DNA of 64,000 nt. Source: 62-47 sp039808365 (GTDB lineage Bacteria > Pseudomonadota > Alphaproteobacteria > Rhizobiales > Xanthobacteraceae). The stretch lies in assembly GCA_039808365.1 (NCBI GenBank), contig JBDHSX010000004.1, forward strand, positions 24,234 to 88,233, written 5' to 3'. Below are positions 59,265-64,000 of the stretch, in pieces. The notes under the pieces are model-generated. The model worked only from the letters and a program-made list of their open reading frames with translations, was not told where the DNA came from and searched no databases. Every line of letters starts with the position of its first letter. The stretch's first letter is position 1. The translations under genes were made by a program, and so were the position numbers.

Positions 59265-59958
59265 GGTCAGCAACCTGCGCATCGGTTATGGGCTGGCCGA
59301 AGTCGTGCATGGCGTGTCGTTCGATGTGAAGGCCGGCGAATGCGTGTCGCTGATCGGGCCGAACGGCGCCGGCAAATCCACCATTCTGAAGGCGATTTGC
59401 GGTCTGCTGCCCGCGATGGGCGGCGAAATCCGTTTCGAGGGCCAGTCGATTCTCGGTTTGCCCGGCCATCGCGTGGCGCATCGCGGCATCTCGATGTGTC
59501 CCGAGGGCCGCCAGATGTTCCCGGAAATGACGGTGCTGGAGAATCTTCAGCTTGGCGCGTATTCGCGGCGGCGCGAGTCCATCAAGGACGATCTCGATGA
59601 GATGATGGCCTTGTTTCCGCGGTTGCGGGAACGGTCGAGCCAGCTCGCCGGCACGCTGTCGGGCGGCGAGCAGGAAATGGTCGCGATCGCCCGCGCGCTC
59701 ATGGCGCGCCCCCGGCTCTGCATTTTCGACGAGCCTTCGCTCGGGATCGCGCCGCGCGTGGTCGATGAAATCGAACAGACGCTGCTCGCGATCAAGGCGC
59801 GAGGCGTCACCATTCTGCTGGTCGAGCAGTCGGTGTCGATGGCGCTGCGGGTCGCGGATCGCGCTTACGTGCTTGAGGCCGGCCTGATCGTGCTGAAAGG
59901 GCCGTCGGCGGACCTCGCCAAGAACGAAGGCGTGCAGAACGCCTACCTCGGTTACTGA
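59257..59958 (+). CDS. Liv-type ABC transporter ATP-binding protein (LivF-like)
   Basis: 233 residues from ATG 59257. Walker A GPNGAGKSTILKAICGL, CPEGRQMFPEMTVLENLQLGAY, signature LSGGEQEMVAIARALMARP, Walker B LCIFDEPSLGIAPR, H-loop LLVEQSVSMALRVADRAYVL. Cotranscribed with livG. Confidence 0.95.
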   Translation: MLEVSNLRIGYGLAEVVHGVSFDVKAGECVSLIGPNGAGKSTILKAICGLLPAMGGEIRFEGQSILGLPGHRVAHRGISMCPEGRQMFPEMTVLENLQLGAYSRRRESIKDDLDEMMALFPRLRERSSQLAGTLSGGEQEMVAIARALMARPRLCIFDEPSLGIAPRVVDEIEQTLLAIKARGVTILLVEQSVSMALRVADRAYVLEAGLIVLKGPSADLAKNEGVQNAYLGY

Positions 59959-59977
59959 TTGTCACGGGAGGAGTACC

Positions 59978-61186
59978 ATGAAGAAGCTTCTGACGTTCTC
60001 GATTGCCGCGGCGATGCTCGCGGCTGTTCCGGCCATCGCGGCCGAGAAAACGCTGTCGGTCGGCTATAGCGACGCGCTGAGCGGCGGCGGCGCCGTGTAC
60101 GGCGTGCCGCAGAAGAAGGCGATCGATCTTGCGATCGAGGAAATCAACAGCGCCGGCGGCATCAAGGTCGGCGCCGACAACTACAAGATCAAGACCATCG
60201 AATACGATGACAAGGCGGACTCGACCGAAGCCACCAACGTTGCCCGCAAGCTGATCGACCGTGACGGCGTTCAGTTCATCCTGGGCTATTGCTGCTCGGC
60301 GTCGGGCGGCGCGATGGCCTCCTTCATCGGCAAGGAAGACGCGATCGTTCTGGTCGGCACCGCGGGCGCCCGCTCGATCACCTCGCTCGGCAACAAGAAC
60401 GTGTTCCGCACCCGTCCGCCGGGCGACTACACCGGCGCCGCGGCCGGCCGCTTCATTGCCGAGCAGGGCGTGAAGACGCTGGGAATCCTGAGCGTTCGCG
60501 ATGTCGCGCTGTTCACACAGTACCGCGACGCCTTGATCAAGGCGTTCGAGGAGGCGGGCGGCAAGGTTGTCGCTCTTGAGACGTTCGGTGGCCACGATCG
60601 CGATATGACGGCCCAGCTCACCAAGTTGCGTGGCCTCAATCCCGACGCGCTGTTCATCTCGGGTTATGTCGAGCAGGTCGCGTTCAGCCATCGTCAGGCC
60701 GCCGAGCTCGGCATCAAGGTCAAGCGTTTCGGCTTCTCCGGCGGCAGCCCCGAGCAGTTCCTGAAGGTTGCCACCAACGAACAGATGGAAGGCGTGTGGG
60801 ATCTGCTGGCGGTGGAGTTCAACGCCGACATTCTCGGCCCGAAGGCCAAGGCGTTCGTTGACAACTACAAGAAGAAGTACGGCGAAAACCCGACGCCGAA
60901 CACCGCCTATGCCTACGATCAGGTGTATGTGCTGCGCGACGCGCTGCAGGCCGCCGGCACGGTGACCGATCTGAAGAAGATCCAGGACACCCTGCGCAAT
61001 CTGCCGGTGCCGAAGGAAGCCTTGCTGAAGTATCTGCCGATCGATGGCAAGATGTTCGACGGCAAGGGCCAGGCCTACATTTCGAACGGCGCGTTCCAGT
61101 GGACCAACGGCAACTGGAAGTTCGTGGCCGAGCTTCCGTCGGACGCCGTGGCCTATTCCAACTTCCTCAAGACGGTTCGTGACTGA
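59978..61186 (+). CDS. Liv-type ABC transporter substrate-binding protein
   Basis: 402 residues. Sec signal MKKLLTFSIAAAMLAAVPAIAAEK, then a type-1 periplasmic-binding domain: LSVGYSDALSGGGAVYGVPQKKAIDLAIEEIN, KADSTEATNVARKLIDRDGVQFILG, FSGGSPEQFLKVATNEQ. The class includes binding proteins for aromatic acids and fatty-acid-like carboxylates as well as amino acids. An internal GNRA-loop hairpin follows the stop. GGGAGGAG precedes ATG 59978. Confidence 0.95.
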   Translation: MKKLLTFSIAAAMLAAVPAIAAEKTLSVGYSDALSGGGAVYGVPQKKAIDLAIEEINSAGGIKVGADNYKIKTIEYDDKADSTEATNVARKLIDRDGVQFILGYCCSASGGAMASFIGKEDAIVLVGTAGARSITSLGNKNVFRTRPPGDYTGAAAGRFIAEQGVKTLGILSVRDVALFTQYRDALIKAFEEAGGKVVALETFGGHDRDMTAQLTKLRGLNPDALFISGYVEQVAFSHRQAAELGIKVKRFGFSGGSPEQFLKVATNEQMEGVWDLLAVEFNADILGPKAKAFVDNYKKKYGENPTPNTAYAYDQVYVLRDALQAAGTVTDLKKIQDTLRNLPVPKEALLKYLPIDGKMFDGKGQAYISNGAFQWTNGNWKFVAELPSDAVAYSNFLKTVRD

Positions 61187-61198
61187 CGCACCGACCGG

Positions 61199-61220
61199 CC
61201 GGCCTGCGCGAGCAGGCCGG
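61199..61220 (+). promoter_or_regulatory. Intercistronic hairpin with GCGA loop between livK and livH
   Basis: CCGGCCTGC (61199-61207), GNRA-type loop GCGA, GCAGGCCGG (61212-61220). A 9-bp all-GC-rich stem without T-run, located in the 48-bp gap. Such hairpins usually protect the 3' end of the binding-protein message or attenuate read-through, giving more binding protein than permease. Confidence 0.6.
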
Positions 61221-61234
61221 TCAGGAAACCTGCC

Positions 61235-62101
61235 ATGATCATCGATTTCCTTCAGCAGATCTTCAACGGCCTCGTCGTCGGCAGCATCTACACGCTGATC
61301 GCGCTCGGCCTGACGACGATCTTCGGCATTCTGGGCATCGCGCATTTCGCGCATGGCAGCGTCGCCATGTTCGGCGGCTATCTCGCCTTCTTTCTGATTT
61401 CGACGCTGGGGCTCGGCTTGCTGCCGTCCTTCATCCTTGCGATGCTGTGCGGCGCGCTGCTCGGCGTGGTGCTCGAACGGGTGGCTTACTATCCGGTGAG
61501 AAACGCGCCGCCGATCAATTCGTTCATCATTGCGCTCGGCCTGACGCTGATCATCGAGAAGACCAATCTGCTGGCCTTCGGCGTCGACCAGGTGATCATC
61601 CCGACGCCGTTCAACCGCGTGTTCTCGGTCGGCGGCGTCACCATGCCGGAGCTGCGCATCTATGTGCTGCTCACGGCGGCTGTTCTGGTCGGCGGCATGA
61701 CGTTGCTGATCCAGCGCACCTGGATCGGCAAGGCGGTCCGCGCCGTCGCGCAAAATCGTCCGACGGCCGCGCTGATGGGTATCAACGTCAATTCGGTCTC
61801 GATGTTCGTGTTCGCGCTGAGTTCGGCGCTCGGTGTCGCCGCCGGCGTGCTGATCGGCGCGCTGTTCGCCGTCGCGCCCGGCGTCAGCGAAGGGCTGGTG
61901 GTCAAGGGCTTTGCGGTGCTCATTCTTGGCGGCCTCGGCTCGATTCCGGGCGCGATCGTCGGCGGCATGGTGCTGGGTGTCACCGAGGCGTTCGCGGCCG
62001 CGTTCATCTCCTCCGGCTACAAGGATGTGATCTCCTTCCTGCTGATGATCGCTGTTCTGCTGGTGCGGCCCGAAGGCCTGATGCGCGGGAAGGCCCGATA
62101 A
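61235..62101 (+). CDS. Liv-type ABC transporter permease (LivH-like)
   Basis: 288 residues. VVGSIYTLIALGLTTIFGILGIAHFAHGSVAMFGGYLAFFL, QNRPTAALMGINVN and ILGGLGSIPGAIVGGMVLGVTE are family-typical, with about eight helices. Its TAA overlaps the livM ATG by one base (TAATG). Confidence 0.95.
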   Translation: MIIDFLQQIFNGLVVGSIYTLIALGLTTIFGILGIAHFAHGSVAMFGGYLAFFLISTLGLGLLPSFILAMLCGALLGVVLERVAYYPVRNAPPINSFIIALGLTLIIEKTNLLAFGVDQVIIPTPFNRVFSVGGVTMPELRIYVLLTAAVLVGGMTLLIQRTWIGKAVRAVAQNRPTAALMGINVNSVSMFVFALSSALGVAAGVLIGALFAVAPGVSEGLVVKGFAVLILGGLGSIPGAIVGGMVLGVTEAFAAAFISSGYKDVISFLLMIAVLLVRPEGLMRGKAR

Positions 62102-63072
62102 TGTGGAAAGCTTCGGCTATTGCTGGCCTTGTCGCGGCGGCGATCGTCTTCCCGCTGATCGTCACGGTGAACTACTTCCTGCATCTTGCGATTCTGGCGC
62201 TGATTTTCGTCATGGTGGCGCAGGGCGCCAACATCATTCAGGGCTATACCGGCTACGTCTCGATCGCGCAGGGCGCGTTCATGGGGATCGGCGCCTATTC
62301 GTCGGCATTGCTCAGCATGCGGCTCGGGCTTCCGGTGTGGGCGTCGATGGCGATCGCGCCGATGATCACCGCCGTCGCCGCGGTGATCGCCGGCTATCCC
62401 TCGCTGCGGGTGAAGGGCCACTATTTCGCGATCGTGACGCTCGCCATGAACATGGTGGTCTTTATCGTCCTGGTGAACTGGATCTCGCTGACCAAGGGCG
62501 AGCCGGGCTTGCCGAGCATTCCGTCCCCCGAGCCGATCAACCTCGGCTTTGTCGAACTCGCATTCGAGAAGCGGCGGCCGTATTATTACCTGACGTTGAC
62601 CGCGTTGCTGGCGGTGATGACGATCGTGACGCTGATCGTGCGTTCGCGGATCGGTCAGGTGTTGCAGGCGATTCGCCAGAACGAGGTCTTCGCCGAGGCC
62701 GCGGGCATCGCGTGCTGGAAGTACAAGCTGTTCGCCTTCGTGTTCAGCGCCTCGCTGGCCGGGCTCGCCGGCGCACTCTATGCTCACTACATGGGCTTCA
62801 TCAACCCGACGCCGTTTTCGGCGGACGCCTCGCTCAACGCCATTCTCGCGGTCATTCTCGGCGGAAGCGGCACGCTGACCGGCCCGCTGGTCGGTGGCGC
62901 GCTGACGGTTCTCCTTCCCGAGATGCTGCGCGTCGCGGAAGTCTACCGCTTGATCGCCTACGGATTGATCCTCATTCTGGTGGTGATTTTCCTGCCGCGC
63001 GGTCTTGTCCCGGCGCTCGCAGATCTGGCGGCGCGGCTGCGCGGGAATAAGTCAAAAAGGGGTGCCGCATGA
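62101..63072 (+). CDS. Liv-type ABC transporter permease (LivM-like)
   Basis: 323 residues from ATG 62101. GYTGYVSIAQGAFMGIGAYSSALL, KGHYFAIVTLAMNMVVFIVL, QAIRQNEVFAEAAGI and AVILGGSGTLTGPLVGGALTVLLPE match LivM. The end overlaps the acyl-CoA ligase start by ATGA. Confidence 0.95.
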   Translation: MWKASAIAGLVAAAIVFPLIVTVNYFLHLAILALIFVMVAQGANIIQGYTGYVSIAQGAFMGIGAYSSALLSMRLGLPVWASMAIAPMITAVAAVIAGYPSLRVKGHYFAIVTLAMNMVVFIVLVNWISLTKGEPGLPSIPSPEPINLGFVELAFEKRRPYYYLTLTALLAVMTIVTLIVRSRIGQVLQAIRQNEVFAEAAGIACWKYKLFAFVFSASLAGLAGALYAHYMGFINPTPFSADASLNAILAVILGGSGTLTGPLVGGALTVLLPEMLRVAEVYRLIAYGLILILVVIFLPRGLVPALADLAARLRGNKSKRGAA

Positions 63073-64000
63073 AGATGCATCTGGCCAATTTTGTCCGCTT
63101 CAACGCGCGGATGCACCCCGATGCCGTCGCGGTGAAGGCCGGCGGCGAAGCCATCACCTACCGCGAGCTTGACCGGCGCGCGGCCGGTTGCGCCTCGGCG
63201 CTCCGCGATCTCGGCGTCCGTGCCGGGGATCGCGTTCTGTTCATCCTGCCGAACAGCATGCGCTGGGTGGTGCTGTATCAGGGCATCATGCAGGCGGGCG
63301 CGATTCCGGTGCCGGTGAATCCGTTGCTTGCGGGACGGGAGCTTGCCGGCATCGTCAAGGATTGCGATCCGAGGCTGGTGCTTTCCGGAGCCAATGTCGT
63401 AGCCGATCTTCGGGCGGAACTGAGCGGCGTCGCTCTCCATGATCTCGACAGCGGGCCGGTTACGGTTGATGAAGCGGAACCCGCGCCGCTGCCGCAGGCG
63501 ACGGCGGATGACGTCGCGGTGATTCTCTATTCGTCCGGCTCCACCGGAATGCCGAAGGGCATCGAACTCACCCATGGCGGCATCTTCTGGAACGTCCAGG
63601 CGTTCGCGTTCGATCTTCTGAAGCTGTCGGAGAATGACCGCTGCCTGACCGCGCTGCCGCTCAGCCACGTTTTCGGCCACACCTGTGTGTTCTCGACCTT
63701 CCTGTTCGCCGGCGGGCAGATCGTGTTGCCGGATCGTTTCGACCCTCCGGCGTTCCTCAAGACCATTCATGACGAGAAGATCACGGTCTTCATGGGCGTG
63801 CCGACGATGTATTGGACGCTGCTGAAGGAGGATCTGCCCGCGCATTACGATCTGTCGTCATGGAAGGCCTGCGTCGCGGGTGGGCAGGCGCTGCCGGAAG
63901 AAGTGCATCGGCGGTTCGAGGAGAAATTCAACGTGCGAATTTCGGAAGGTTTCGGCATGACCGAGGCCAGTCCGTCGATCGCCAACTGCCGGCTCTGGAA
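63069..64000 (+). CDS. Acyl-CoA ligase (AMP-forming), 3' end beyond the window
   Basis: The first 310 codons are present, from ATG 63069 (ATGA overlap with livM). ANL-superfamily motifs are AVKAGGEAITYRELDRRAAGCAS, the P-loop VILYSSGSTGMPKGIELTHGG, LPLSHVFGHTCVFSTFLFAGG and ISEGFGMTEASPS. It activates a carboxylic acid as its CoA thioester and is likely the first intracellular step after import by the co-operonic Liv system. Chain length or aromatic preference cannot be stated from this part. Confidence 0.93.
   Translation, partial: MKMHLANFVRFNARMHPDAVAVKAGGEAITYRELDRRAAGCASALRDLGVRAGDRVLFILPNSMRWVVLYQGIMQAGAIPVPVNPLLAGRELAGIVKDCDPRLVLSGANVVADLRAELSGVALHDLDSGPVTVDEAEPAPLPQATADDVAVILYSSGSTGMPKGIELTHGGIFWNVQAFAFDLLKLSENDRCLTALPLSHVFGHTCVFSTFLFAGGQIVLPDRFDPPAFLKTIHDEKITVFMGVPTMYWTLLKEDLPAHYDLSSWKACVAGGQALPEEVHRRFEEKFNVRISEGFGMTEASPSIANCRLW

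Noticed and set aside
59807..61753. 648-codon minus-strand open frame across livK and livH
   Set aside because: Very Arg/Gln/Asp-rich product with no motif, lying opposite two unmistakable transporter genes; it is a codon-bias artefact.
61447..62100. N-terminal extension of LivM overlapping livH
   Set aside because: The frame is open through livH but the encoded residues are Arg/Ala-rich and unlike LivM; the ATG at 62101 gives the normal LivM start.
1..64000. CRISPR arrays, prophage, IS elements or a defence island
   Set aside because: No spaced direct repeats, transposase, integrase or phage structural genes were seen; the single tRNA has no flanking att-like duplication or integrase within the window.

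Overview
The window is high-GC (roughly 60-65%), densely coded bacterial DNA. I infer an alphaproteobacterium of the order Hyphomicrobiales (Bradyrhizobium/Rhodopseudomonas/Xanthobacteraceae relatives). The reasons are several promoters of the form GGAAC-N16-CGTT (the EcfG general-stress sigma factor type, confined to Alphaproteobacteria), short GC-rich palindromic intergenic repeats, PaoABC-type periplasmic oxidoreductases, and several branched-chain-amino-acid-type (Liv) ABC systems. No phage, IS element, CRISPR array or rRNA was seen. There is one tRNA (Gly-CCC).

Left half (about 0-37 kb): periplasmic oxidation, respiration and stress. After the tail of a MATE exporter and tRNA-Gly come paoABC (molybdenum aldehyde oxidoreductase), a cysteine hydrolase, a DUF2231 membrane protein coupled to a sorbosone-dehydrogenase-like lipoprotein, treZ-treY (trehalose from glucan), and a TPP enzyme coupled to a SCO copper chaperone. 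Next is a complete alternative complex III operon (actABCDEF, minus strand), divergent from a small membrane protein and coxBACD. The oxidase looks like an A2-type caa3 enzyme, because subunit II carries an extra heme c and subunit I has the YSHPAVY motif. A three-subunit gluconate/sugar-alcohol dehydrogenase (small subunit, GMC flavoprotein, triheme cytochrome) follows. Together these form a plausible electron path from periplasmic sugars and aldehydes, and from quinol via ACIII, to a caa3 oxidase. Then come topoisomerase IB behind a soluble PAS hybrid histidine kinase, an FdhF/YdeP-type oxidoreductase, a decayed cytochrome c gene and a stress-type PNPOx-fold protein. Three perfect and several near-perfect EcfG-type promoters lie in this half, so much of it may belong to the general stress regulon.

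Middle (37.2-47.3 kb): a TetR gene and a ten-gene same-strand cluster: amidase, NAD-dependent epimerase/dehydrogenase, GNAT acetyltransferase, DapA-family lyase, a complete NMT1/THI5-type ABC importer, sugar-isomerase-fold protein and an enolase-superfamily enzyme. Matching 19-bp operator-like sites lie before tetR and before the amidase. I do not recognise the substrate. It reads as an uptake-and-catabolism pathway for an amide-linked sugar-acid-like compound and is the best candidate here for an undescribed pathway.

Right (47.4-64 kb): two palindromic hairpins, a nitronate monooxygenase, the 3' remnant of an enoyl-CoA hydratase gene, and a TetR gene divergent from livKHMGF plus a DapB-like dehydrogenase, an HDAC/acetylpolyamine-amidohydrolase-type deacetylase and an FAD oxidoreductase. 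The last module is a TetR gene with matching palindromes before itself and before livGFKHM plus an acyl-CoA ligase, which runs off the end. These are two adjacent, separately regulated Liv-type import/catabolism modules.
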